This document shows, piece by piece, positions 7,928 to 16,604 of a DNA stretch of 64,000 nt. Where the stretch lies: contig CAVQEK010000004.1 of assembly GCA_963711495.1 (NCBI GenBank), positions 1,116,001 to 1,180,000 of the forward strand, in the 5' to 3' direction. The first letter of the stretch is position 1; every line of letters begins with the position of its first letter. A program made the translations under genes and the position numbers. The notes beneath the pieces are model-generated. The model was not told where the DNA came from. It saw nothing but the letters and a program-made list of their open reading frames with translations, and made no database searches. Origin of the DNA: CAVQEK01 sp963711495. GTDB taxonomy: Bacteria; Bacteroidota; Bacteroidia; Cytophagales; Cyclobacteriaceae.

Positions 7928-9715
7928 ATGAAGCCAATTAAAGATCCACATTCCTTTGCAAAACCGGCAGAAGCCAGGGTTGTCCATATCGAATTGGATC
8001 TGATGGTTGATTTCAGCTATAAAGTGATCTCGGGAAAAGCAACGTTGGATCTTGATGCATTGCCGAATGTTACAGAAGTGATATTGGATGTTAAAGAATT
8101 GGAAATTAACAACATTTGCGATGATAAAGGCCAATCACTACAATATAAGTTAATGTCTCCCATCAGGCATCTTGGCAGTGCTTTACATATTGATATTTCT
8201 GGTGGGGTAAAGAGGGTGGAAATCTATTATCATACCAGCCGCGATGCAGAAGCCCTGCAATGGCTCGATCCGGTACAAACCGCTGGTAAAAAAACGCCTT
8301 TTTTATTTACCCAATCGCAAGCCATTCTGGCCCGATCATGGATTCCTTTACAGGATTCCCCGGGAAACAGGTTTACTTATTCTGCGACCATTTCTGTGCC
8401 GGTTGGAATGCTTGCATTGATGAGTGCCGAAAATCCGCAATCGAAACATAAAGACGGCATATATCATTTCAGGATGGAACAACCAATTCCCGCCTACCTG
8501 ATGTCACTGGCAGTTGGCGATCTGTCATTTGCAGCCATAGGTGAACGAACCGGTGTGTATGCGGAACCGGTCATGCTGGATCAGGCCAAGTATGAATTTG
8601 GCGAAATGGAAAATATGCTCAAGATAGCCGAAGAGCTCTATGGTAATTATCGTTGGGGCAGATATGATTTGATTGTACTGCCTCCAAGTTTTCCTTTTGG
8701 TGGCATGGAAAATCCCAGGATCACTTTTGCAACACCAACGATTCTGGCAGGAGACCGTTCCCTCACTTCACTGGTAGCGCATGAGTTGGCTCATTCCTGG
8801 TCCGGAAATCTCGTGACCAATGCCACCTGGAATGATTTCTGGCTTAATGAAGGATTTACGGTATATTTTGAACACAGAATTATGGAAGCGCTCAATGGGC
8901 GTTCTTATTCCGAAATGTTAGCCGCCTTGAGCCAGCAAGATTTAAAAAAAGAAGTTCGGCAATTTATCAAGGAAGGAAGATCCAGAGATACCAAACTTAA
9001 ACTCGAACTTGCGGGCAGGAATCCTGATGAAGGGGTGAGCACCATCGCCTACGACAAAGGATATTTTTTCCTGCGTTACCTCGAAGATCGGGTAGGTCGT
9101 AAGAAATTCGATGCCTTTTTAAGGCAATATTTCAAAACACACGCTTTTCAATCCAATGATACGGAATCCTTTCTTTTGTATCTTCAGGAAAATCTTTTTA
9201 AAGCCAATCAATTGAAGGCGCCTCAAGACCTCCGTGAATGGATTTATGGGGAGGGATTGCCTCCGTCGATGCCTGAGGTTCATTCGGAAAGATTCGAGCA
9301 GGTTGATGCCATGTTGAAAGCTTGGGAATCAGGCGCTGATCCCAATAAATTGAATACAGGATCATGGACAACCCATGAATGGCTCCATTTTATTCGACAT
9401 CTTCCGGAAGACATCGATCGCAAAAGAATGGAACAATTGGACCAAGCATTTGAATTTACACAAAGTAATAATGCTGAATTATTAACTGTATGGTTTGTTC
9501 TTGTCGTCAGGCATCAGTATGAGACAGGATATGATGCCCTGGAAAAATTTCTGGAAGTTACCGGTCGAAGAAAGTTTTTGGTGCCGCTCTATGCTGAATT
9601 GATTAAAACCGATGAAGGGAAACAACTGGCGATGAAAATATATCATAAAGCCAGGCTAAACTATCATTTTGTGTCAACCAATACCATCGATAACCTATTG
9701 GAATGGAAGGCCTAA
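7928..9715 (+). CDS. M1 family zinc aminopeptidase (leukotriene A4 hydrolase-like)
   Basis: A 595-residue M1 metallopeptidase without signal peptide. It shows the exopeptidase motif FGGMENP (about residues 258-264) and the zinc site HELAHSWSG followed by WLNEGFTVYFEH (about 285-316), giving HExxH plus the downstream Glu. The length and C-terminal helical domain (from about residue 430) match the leukotriene A4 hydrolase/aminopeptidase B group rather than PepN. Expected activity: removal of N-terminal residues from peptides. Its end overlaps the convergent FAD oxidoreductase by 4 bases. The start ATG is chosen because homology (PHSFAKPAEARVVHIELD) begins directly after it. Confidence 0.92.
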   Translation: MKPIKDPHSFAKPAEARVVHIELDLMVDFSYKVISGKATLDLDALPNVTEVILDVKELEINNICDDKGQSLQYKLMSPIRHLGSALHIDISGGVKRVEIYYHTSRDAEALQWLDPVQTAGKKTPFLFTQSQAILARSWIPLQDSPGNRFTYSATISVPVGMLALMSAENPQSKHKDGIYHFRMEQPIPAYLMSLAVGDLSFAAIGERTGVYAEPVMLDQAKYEFGEMENMLKIAEELYGNYRWGRYDLIVLPPSFPFGGMENPRITFATPTILAGDRSLTSLVAHELAHSWSGNLVTNATWNDFWLNEGFTVYFEHRIMEALNGRSYSEMLAALSQQDLKKEVRQFIKEGRSRDTKLKLELAGRNPDEGVSTIAYDKGYFFLRYLEDRVGRKKFDAFLRQYFKTHAFQSNDTESFLLYLQENLFKANQLKAPQDLREWIYGEGLPPSMPEVHSERFEQVDAMLKAWESGADPNKLNTGSWTTHEWLHFIRHLPEDIDRKRMEQLDQAFEFTQSNNAELLTVWFVLVVRHQYETGYDALEKFLEVTGRRKFLVPLYAELIKTDEGKQLAMKIYHKARLNYHFVSTNTIDNLLEWKA

Positions 9716-10830
9716 TCAATGGGTTTCCCATGGGTATACCGCATGATAAGTTTTGCCACTGGCTTCACTTGCCTGATCAGATCAACTGATAAATTGGACA
9801 TAAAAACACCGCCAAACAAATTTTGTGTTTTTCTGCCTACCCACAGTCTCACAGCAAAATGTTGATGCCATAAATGGCGATAGTCTCTTTCAAGTTGAAC
9901 ACGATCTCTCGTATTATCAAAAAAGCCAAAGATCAATGTGGAGAGTATTTTTGCAGAATGAATCGCCATGGCCACTCCGTTGCCACATAGTGGTGTAATC
10001 AAACCAGCGGCATCACCCGACATCAGCACATGATTTACAACCGGATCTTTCGGTTTAAAAGAAATCTCATTGATCACCAGAGGATTTCCGGAAACAAACT
10101 CAGCGCGCTCAAATATTTGTCGGAGCCAGGGATTTCTCATCAAAACGGCATGCTCCATTGTTTTAATATCACCATATTTTTTCAATTGGCGCCGGGTGCC
10201 GAGATAGCAAAGATTAAAAAGGTTATTTTCAATTTGGCTTATCCCGCAATATCCTCCCTCAAAGTTATGCAAGGCAATGGTGTCTGATAGGAAATCCGTT
10301 TTGATGTGATATTTTACACCTATAAAATCAGAACTTTGTTCAAGAAAAGGACGCTCCAGGTGCTGGTCGATTTTGGAACGTTTACCAAAAGCACCAATTA
10401 CCAACTTACCCACCACCTGACTGCCGTCATTAAGGCCGACACAAAACCGGTCTTCTTCAAATTTTATTTCCAGGGCTTTTTTATTTAACAAAAATTCAGA
10501 TCCGGCGCTCCTGGATTTTTGGTATAAAAAATGGTCGAATGCATAGCGACTTATACCGAACCCTCCAAGGTCCAATGGCATGGTGGCAGATCGCCCTTTT
10601 ACGGATGTCAGCATAAATCGACTGACCGATGCGGGGTGTAGTTCTGCCGGGAAAAGCCCGTTGACCTCCAGAAAAGCTTTTACTTCATTGGAAACATATT
10701 CGCCACACACCCGGTGAAAAGGATAATTCTTGCTTTCTATGACCAGTACTTTTAAGCCCGCACGCGATAATAGAAAAGCATTGACCAGACCGGCAATACC
10801 ACCACCGATGATAAGTACATCCCAGATCAT
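9712..10830 (-). CDS. FAD-dependent oxidoreductase (geranylgeranyl reductase-like family)
   Basis: A 372-residue flavoprotein. The dinucleotide-binding motif IIGGGIAGLVNAFLLSRAG sits at residues 7-25 with an acidic end of strand two (VIESK), and the second FAD motif MSGDAAGLITPLCGNGVAMA lies near 269-288. It fits the geranylgeranyl reductase/lipid-modifying flavin oxidoreductase family, where members saturate isoprenoid or polyketide chains or hydroxylate lipids. The substrate is unknown; in this phylum relatives often sit next to type III polyketide synthases, but none is present. Convergent with, and 4 bases overlapping, the M1 peptidase gene. Confidence 0.82.
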   Translation of the reverse strand: MIWDVLIIGGGIAGLVNAFLLSRAGLKVLVIESKNYPFHRVCGEYVSNEVKAFLEVNGLFPAELHPASVSRFMLTSVKGRSATMPLDLGGFGISRYAFDHFLYQKSRSAGSEFLLNKKALEIKFEEDRFCVGLNDGSQVVGKLVIGAFGKRSKIDQHLERPFLEQSSDFIGVKYHIKTDFLSDTIALHNFEGGYCGISQIENNLFNLCYLGTRRQLKKYGDIKTMEHAVLMRNPWLRQIFERAEFVSGNPLVINEISFKPKDPVVNHVLMSGDAAGLITPLCGNGVAMAIHSAKILSTLIFGFFDNTRDRVQLERDYRHLWHQHFAVRLWVGRKTQNLFGGVFMSNLSVDLIRQVKPVAKLIMRYTHGKPID

Positions 10831-10925
10831 TCTGAATATTTTGATGAGTTGATCGTTACATGTTGAAAATTATAAGTTCTCGGCGAATGTAAATTTTATA
10901 TTCAACATTTATTTATCGTTCAATT

Positions 10926-10933
10926 CAAATATA
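10926..10933 (-). promoter_or_regulatory. Possible -7 box for the FAD oxidoreductase gene
   Basis: The minus strand reads TATATTTG (TAnnTTTG) about 95 bases before the start at 10830. It lies in an AT-rich intergenic stretch, so a chance match is possible. Confidence 0.25.
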
Positions 10934-10967
10934 ATTAGTCAAAAACTCAACTCCATGTTTTGCTTTG

Positions 10968-13280
10968 ATGTTAAATAGGTTGATGAAGCATTTCCTCTTA
11001 TTTTTAATTCTTGGGCTGTTTATTTTTTGTGGGGCCGATGCTCAAAAGGTTGCGGTTGTACTTAGCGGTGGCGGGGCGAAAGGCCTGGCGCACATTGGCG
11101 TGCTGAAGGTGTTGGAAGAAAATAGCATTCCAATTGATTATGTGGTTGGTACTTCAATGGGCGCTATAGTAGGCGGTTTTTATGCGGCTGGTTATTCACC
11201 GGATGAAATTGAATACATCGTACAAACTGAAGCATTTCAGGATTGGGTGGCAGGAAAGCCCGAACGAGGATACAACTACTACTATCACACCAAGGGGAAG
11301 ACGGCATCCGTTTTTGACTTTGAACTTGTTCTTGATACCACTTTAAATACGTATATAAAGCCCAATATTGCCAGTGATGTTTCACTCAATTTTGCGCTTG
11401 CTGAACATTTGGCACAAGCCAGCCAGGCGGCCAATTACAATTTTAACAATCTGATGGTCCCATTCCGGGCGATAGCGGCCGAAATTCTGACCCAACAGTC
11501 TGTGATTATGAAAAGTGGGCCACTCAATGAAGCAGTTCGGGCGTCAATGTCTGTGCCCTTTATCTACCGACCAATCAAGGTAAACAATCGATATCTGTTT
11601 GACGGGGGCATCTATAATAATTTTCCCGTTAATGTGGCGAGAAAAGAATTTAACCCTGATGTGATCATTGCAGTCAATGTTTCTTCAAAAGTATTCGATA
11701 CCTATCCTTATAATAAGGATGAAGAATTGTTGTCGAAGTCGCTTTTATTGATGATGCTGGATAAATCAGATCTTACCCAACTCAATGATAAGGATATTTA
11801 TATCGAACCCAATTTGCAAAATTATACCGGCTTCGATTTTCCCAGTGCGCAGGCCATTATTGATAGCGGATATGTATGTGCCGAGCGTAAAATTGCTGAA
11901 TTAAAATCGAAGATTTCCAGAAGATCGACTTGTGATACCGTAGCGATGGAACGCAATCAGTTCATGAGTAAATTCAAACCACTCCGATTCGACAATGTAG
12001 AATTAACCGGGTTTACCCTACCGCAACGTCGGTTTGTTAATCGTTTTTTCAAATTCCAAAACGAAAAATATCTCTATTTAAATGACATTAAAACAGGATA
12101 TTACCGATTGACTTCGGAGGACTATTTTAAATATGTGGTGCCGAATATAGTATATGATGATAGTGTCGGAAGCTATGAATTTCAATTAAAAGATAATGCC
12201 AGAAAATACTTGAAAATTGATGTTGGGGGCAATATTTCTTCGAGAAATATCAGTGAGATTTATTTAGGTCTTGGCTACAAAACATTTACAGGTACATTAA
12301 TGGATCACCATTTGGGAATTTATACTGGCCGATTTTACCAATCCATTAATGCCAACTCCAGGATTTATTTTCCGGGAGAACGTTCATTTTACTTTCAGCC
12401 TTCATTTGTCATCAACAAATGGGACTATATCGGCACACAAGACTTTTTGTTCACAGAGATAAAACCGGATGTACTCAAACTCATTGATCGTAAATTATCG
12501 GTGAAAGTCGGCTTGCCTTTTGGGAATAAATACAAGTTGGAACTGGAATCCGGCTTTGTCGATGATTCCAATGAATTCAGCAATTTACAGGTTTTATCCA
12601 CCAATGATACGCTGGATCAAATGGATTTTCATGGATGGAAAAATGGAATGGTTATTTCTGCCAGTAGCCTGGATAAAAAACAATTTCCAATGAATGGACG
12701 AGCATTGGATTTCAGGTTATTTTATATTTTTGGCAATGAGCAGCACGTTCCCGGGAGTACCAGTATTTTAGATGGATCTTCCACAAATAACAGAAGGTGG
12801 TTTTTCAGCAAATTAAGTTACCAGGAATACCATCCGTTTGGCAGACATTTTAATTTGGGCTGGCAGTTTGAAGCTTTAATGTCGAACCAACCTTTTTTCA
12901 GCAACTATATGAGCAGCCTCATTATGGCGCCAACCTTTTATCCCTTGTTAGACAGCAGAACTATTTTTCTGGAAAATTTCAAAGCACATCAATACCTGTC
13001 CGGAGGCATAAAAAACATCTTTCCGCTCAGCCGTAATTTCCAGATACGTCTGGAGGGATATGCCTTTTTGCCAATCCGTAAAATCATGGAAAAGGATCAA
13101 ATCCCTTATGATGGGCCATTATTTTCTGAATTAAGCTTTGCTGGTACGGCAGCTTTAATTTTTAATTCACCTATTGGACCGATTAGTGCCAACCTCAACT
13201 ATTACGATGACCGGCAAAATGAATTTGGATTTGTATTGAGTTTGGGATATTTGATATTTAATAATCGATCTACGGAGTAG
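10968..13280 (+). CDS. Patatin-like phospholipase with C-terminal outer membrane barrel (PlpD-like)
   Basis: A protein of about 770 residues: signal peptide ending near GADAQ, a patatin domain (about residues 28-230), a short POTRA-like segment (about 335-400) and a C-terminal beta-barrel ending in an aromatic-rich strand. The oxyanion motif GGGAKGLAHIG, the nucleophile elbow GTSMG and the Asp motif FDGGIYNNFP are all intact, so the Ser-Asp dyad lipase should be active. Relatives place the lipase at the outer membrane (PlpD/Omp85 type). A TTG precedes the ATG at 10968; the ATG at 10983 would give an even more typical signal peptide. Its stop is 2 bases from the convergent cstA stop. Confidence 0.88.
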   Translation: MLNRLMKHFLLFLILGLFIFCGADAQKVAVVLSGGGAKGLAHIGVLKVLEENSIPIDYVVGTSMGAIVGGFYAAGYSPDEIEYIVQTEAFQDWVAGKPERGYNYYYHTKGKTASVFDFELVLDTTLNTYIKPNIASDVSLNFALAEHLAQASQAANYNFNNLMVPFRAIAAEILTQQSVIMKSGPLNEAVRASMSVPFIYRPIKVNNRYLFDGGIYNNFPVNVARKEFNPDVIIAVNVSSKVFDTYPYNKDEELLSKSLLLMMLDKSDLTQLNDKDIYIEPNLQNYTGFDFPSAQAIIDSGYVCAERKIAELKSKISRRSTCDTVAMERNQFMSKFKPLRFDNVELTGFTLPQRRFVNRFFKFQNEKYLYLNDIKTGYYRLTSEDYFKYVVPNIVYDDSVGSYEFQLKDNARKYLKIDVGGNISSRNISEIYLGLGYKTFTGTLMDHHLGIYTGRFYQSINANSRIYFPGERSFYFQPSFVINKWDYIGTQDFLFTEIKPDVLKLIDRKLSVKVGLPFGNKYKLELESGFVDDSNEFSNLQVLSTNDTLDQMDFHGWKNGMVISASSLDKKQFPMNGRALDFRLFYIFGNEQHVPGSTSILDGSSTNNRRWFFSKLSYQEYHPFGRHFNLGWQFEALMSNQPFFSNYMSSLIMAPTFYPLLDSRTIFLENFKAHQYLSGGIKNIFPLSRNFQIRLEGYAFLPIRKIMEKDQIPYDGPLFSELSFAGTAALIFNSPIGPISANLNYYDDRQNEFGFVLSLGYLIFNNRSTE

Positions 13281-13282
13281 CT

Positions 13283-14923
13283 TTATTTAGTGGCAACAGC
13301 CGGATTTAGAAAAACGATTTTGAAGGCTTCAAAAACCAAAATTACCGCCAGGATTAGTAACAATGTTGAAATAATTCCAACGGCAGTCAGGCCTGATTGA
13401 TATATTAATTGTCCCAATGCCCACAGTGTCATGGTAAGCATAAATAACATGGGGACCACAATAAATTTAGTACTTTTCCCAATTTTCTTAAGCCATACAA
13501 ATACCACCAACAATGCTAATCCGGCCAACAACTGATTTGTGGACCCAAACACCGGCCAAATAGCCTTCCATGCTGGCACGGGATTACCCTGACCATCGTA
13601 AAGTGTGACCAGTGAAAAGATCAATGGCAGGATCAATGTCGCGATGGTAGATACATACCGGGACCAGGTACTCTTGTAATTGAAAAATTCTTCCAGGATA
13701 TATCGAGCCAATCGTGTGGAGGTATCTAACGTGGTAAGCAGAAATGTTGAAACAGCCAAAATGCCGAAAGATTCGCCAACTGAAAATGGGATGCCAAATG
13801 TTGACAGGAAGTTACCAATGCCGTTGCCAAAAACAGCGAGTGGTTGTTGGTTCATTAAGCCATCACCTTTTGCCAGCATCGCCACCGTAAATAAGGCAAT
13901 AACAGCCACAAGCCCTTCAATCAACATAGCCCCATATCCAACCTTTCTGGCGTCACTTTCTTTATTCAATTGTTTTGAGGTGGTCCCTGAAGCAACAATT
14001 GAGTGAAAACCGGAACATGCTCCACAAGCTATGGTGATGAATAAAATCGGGAACAAGGTACCACGGTCAATATCTGACCAGGTAGTAAATGCCGGATAGT
14101 GAATTTGGAATCCGCCGATCATTATACCAATGAATGCCCCCAAAATGGATGCGTAGAGTAAAAAGGACGACAGGTAATCTCTTGGCTGTAACAGTACCCA
14201 GACCGGTGAAATTGCCGCAATGAAAGCATAAATAATCAACAAAACATTCCACATTTTACCTGGATTATTGGCAAATATTGCGGGAAGTGCATCCGTTGTA
14301 AACGGCACTTCGCGACCAATCCATATGCCGATGAATATCAATGGGATAAAGATGAGGGACGACCACCCCAGAGGCATTTTCCAGCGATATAAAGCCACTC
14401 CGAATATCACGGCAAGTAAGATGAAAAATGTCGAAGAAGTAGCTACTTCCGGATTGGAGACAAATGTGGCAGAAGTGAGATCTATGAATACAATCAGGAT
14501 ATAAATCATAGTGAGCCAGATGAATATAAGGAACAGCTTGTAAGAAAGTGGCGTCATATATTCTCTGGCAATCTCAGCAATAGATTTTGCTTTATGTCTT
14601 ATCGAAGCCATCAGAGAAGTGAAATCGTGCACACCACCCACGAAAATTGATCCCAGAACAATCCATAAAAGGGCCGGAAGCCAGCCAAAAGCCGCCGCCG
14701 CGATGATTGGCCCCACAATCGGCCCGGCACCGGCAATGGATGAAAAATGATGACCCAGCAATACAGCCGTTTTTGTAGGAACCTTGTCAACACCGTCATA
14801 ATCCGTATGGCTGGGCGTTTTTCGGTTGTCATCTACATCAAAATGACGGTTAAGATATTTTCCGTAGATACGATAGGCCAATACGAAAAGTACTATCGCA
14901 GAAATGAAAATGATCGCAAGCAT
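13283..14923 (-). CDS. cstA: Carbon starvation protein A (CstA family transporter)
   Basis: A 546-residue integral membrane protein with about 14 hydrophobic segments. The signature KTAVLLGHHFSSIAGAGPIV lies near residues 51-70 and continues with GPIIAAAAFGWLPALLW; GVHDFTSLMASIRHKAKSIA follows near 96-115. CstA proteins import peptides and, in E. coli and relatives, pyruvate when carbon is short. Here the length is on the short side of the family (550-700), lacking a C-terminal extension. The gene converges with the patatin gene and leaves no room for a terminator between them. A TATTTTTG box lies about 34 bases upstream of its start. Confidence 0.9.
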   Translation of the reverse strand: MLAIIFISAIVLFVLAYRIYGKYLNRHFDVDDNRKTPSHTDYDGVDKVPTKTAVLLGHHFSSIAGAGPIVGPIIAAAAFGWLPALLWIVLGSIFVGGVHDFTSLMASIRHKAKSIAEIAREYMTPLSYKLFLIFIWLTMIYILIVFIDLTSATFVSNPEVATSSTFFILLAVIFGVALYRWKMPLGWSSLIFIPLIFIGIWIGREVPFTTDALPAIFANNPGKMWNVLLIIYAFIAAISPVWVLLQPRDYLSSFLLYASILGAFIGIMIGGFQIHYPAFTTWSDIDRGTLFPILFITIACGACSGFHSIVASGTTSKQLNKESDARKVGYGAMLIEGLVAVIALFTVAMLAKGDGLMNQQPLAVFGNGIGNFLSTFGIPFSVGESFGILAVSTFLLTTLDTSTRLARYILEEFFNYKSTWSRYVSTIATLILPLIFSLVTLYDGQGNPVPAWKAIWPVFGSTNQLLAGLALLVVFVWLKKIGKSTKFIVVPMLFMLTMTLWALGQLIYQSGLTAVGIISTLLLILAVILVFEAFKIVFLNPAVATK

Positions 14924-14956
14924 ATTCTCTTAGTCGTTTTCTGTTCTCCTAATTAA

Positions 14957-14964
14957 CAAAAATA
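14957..14964 (-). promoter_or_regulatory. Possible -7 box for cstA
   Basis: The minus strand reads TATTTTTG (TAnnTTTG), placing a transcript start about 20-25 bases before the cstA ATG. No -33 element is evident. Confidence 0.3.
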
Positions 14965-15059
14965 TAAAAAAATAATTGTCTGGTACGGGAAAGTTTATCC
15001 TCTGCAATTCCTCTTTAAAAGGCTTTGATTAGGAACCGGGCAGTTCGCATCGTTAATTT

Positions 15060-15935
15060 TTACAAACTGGAAGTGTTGGCTTCGGGATGAATTTTTTTCA
15101 CCAATCCCTGAAGCACTTTACCCGGGCCGCATTCAATAAAATCAGTCGCGCCGTCATTTACCATACTTTGTACCGACTGCGTCCATCGTACCGGCGCCGT
15201 CAATTGAATGATTAAATTTTGTTTGATCGTATCGATATCAGAAGAAGGTTTTCCCGTGGCATTCTGATAAATGGGACATTTGGGGGCATGGAATTTTGTG
15301 GACAAGATGGCATCTTCCAATTCTTTTCTTGCCGGTTCCATTAAGGGTGAGTGGAAAGCGCCCCCAACCTGGAGTGGTAATGCTCTCTTGGCACCAGCGG
15401 CTTTAAGTTGCTCGCAAGCGATCTCAATGCCTTTATTTGAACCGGAAATCACCAATTGTCCAGGACAATTGTAATTGGCAGGGACCACTACCTCATTGAT
15501 ACTGTTACAAATTTCTACCACTTTATTGTCATCTAATCCAAGGATTGCTGCCATGGTAGACGGATTGATTTCGCAGGCTTTTTGCATGGCTTGTGCCCGC
15601 GTAGATACCAGTTTTAGCCCATCTTCAAAATTCAATGTCCTGTTGGCGACCAGTGCTGAAAATTCTCCAAGAGAGTGGCCGGCAACCATATCCGGATGAA
15701 AGTCATTATTCATCAACGCTGTGATGACGGAATGAAGAAAAATTGCAGGTTGGGTAACCCGGGTTTGTTTGAGTTCTTCAGCAGTTCCGTGAAACATGAT
15801 GTCTGTTATTCTGAATCCCAGAATGTGATTGGCGGATTCGAAGAGTACTTTGGCTTTTTCAAATTCTTCATAAAGATCTTTGCCCATACCAGGGAATTGG
15901 GCTCCTTGTCCAGGGAAAATATATGCTTTCATCAT
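15060..15935 (-). CDS. fabD: Malonyl-CoA:ACP transacylase FabD
   Basis: A 291-residue transacylase starting MMKAYIFPGQGAQFPGMG; the frame is open 16 codons further upstream but homology starts at this ATG. The nucleophile elbow GHSLGEFSAL (Ser near residue 87), the QxTQPAIFLHS-like stretch before it, the arginine region and the AFHSPLM motif with the catalytic His (near 198) are present. It transfers malonyl from CoA to acyl carrier protein for fatty-acid synthesis in the cytosol. It stands apart from other fab genes, which is common in this phylum. A TAGATTTG box lies about 30 bases upstream. Confidence 0.93.
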   Translation of the reverse strand: MMKAYIFPGQGAQFPGMGKDLYEEFEKAKVLFESANHILGFRITDIMFHGTAEELKQTRVTQPAIFLHSVITALMNNDFHPDMVAGHSLGEFSALVANRTLNFEDGLKLVSTRAQAMQKACEINPSTMAAILGLDDNKVVEICNSINEVVVPANYNCPGQLVISGSNKGIEIACEQLKAAGAKRALPLQVGGAFHSPLMEPARKELEDAILSTKFHAPKCPIYQNATGKPSSDIDTIKQNLIIQLTAPVRWTQSVQSMVNDGATDFIECGPGKVLQGLVKKIHPEANTSSL

Positions 15936-15961
15936 GGAATTGCTTTTGTTTTTTAAAGGTG

Positions 15962-15969
15962 CAAATCTA
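15962..15969 (-). promoter_or_regulatory. Possible -7 box for fabD
   Basis: The minus strand reads TAGATTTG (TAnnTTTG) 27-34 bases before the ATG at 15935, which would give a leader of about 20 bases. No clear -33 TTTG is at the expected spacing. Confidence 0.35.
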
Positions 15970-16157
15970 CACAATATGCACAATTTTCCTGTAGCGCCCG
16001 GTAATTATTGCAGGCTCAAACTCTTAAATGCGTTGGCCCTGGCCATAATTGATATTGTTGGGAAGTTATAAAATTCACCTGGGGTAAATTGAATGCTTGT
16101 TAACCGCGAACCAGGACAGATTAATGTCTTCCCGGTGAATGATTAATGGATCACTGA

Positions 16158-16604
16158 TTAGTGGTTTTGGGAATTTTGATCCAGGAATTTTGACTTTATT
16201 TCAGGAGAAGGCACCATACATTCATTTCGTTTACCGAAAATATTGTATCGCGTACGAGCAACAACATCATAAAAGAGATCTCGGATAAAGGCGGGGACAA
16301 TAATAAATCCGTACCAATAATTCCAAGGAGATTTTAAATGCCGGGCAACTTTCAGAGCGGCGGTGCTTTTAAAATATATTTTGTTTTTTTCAATGTACAC
16401 GAAGCTATTTATACTCCCTGGTTTGATACTAAATTTTTGAAGCAGATCATTGGCTGTGTCGGATTGCAGGGCTGCAAAGAAAAAATCATTATTTTTTTCA
16501 TGTTTAATGATAAACTGCACAGCAGCATTGCAGAGGTTACAAATGCCATCAAACATGATCACTGACCGATTGGTTGGGATATTTACTTCAGCAGATGTAT
16601 CCAA
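16158..16604 (-). CDS. DCC-family thiol-disulfide oxidoreductase-like protein (DUF393)
   Basis: A 148-residue DUF393 protein. The family name motif is clear: IMFDGICNLCNAAVQF near residues 16-31 supplies the D, C and C of the DCC motif (CNLC). The middle (FFFAALQSDTA) and C-terminus (FIRDLFYDVVARTRYNIFG) also fit. Members have a thioredoxin-like CxxC and are assumed to be redox proteins, but substrates are unknown. The start at 16604 lies 22 bases inside the end of the upstream T9SS protein gene, so translation may be coupled; a start at 16556 would cut into the motif region and is less likely. Confidence 0.8.
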   Translation of the reverse strand: MDTSAEVNIPTNRSVIMFDGICNLCNAAVQFIIKHEKNNDFFFAALQSDTANDLLQKFSIKPGSINSFVYIEKNKIYFKSTAALKVARHLKSPWNYWYGFIIVPAFIRDLFYDVVARTRYNIFGKRNECMVPSPEIKSKFLDQNSQNH

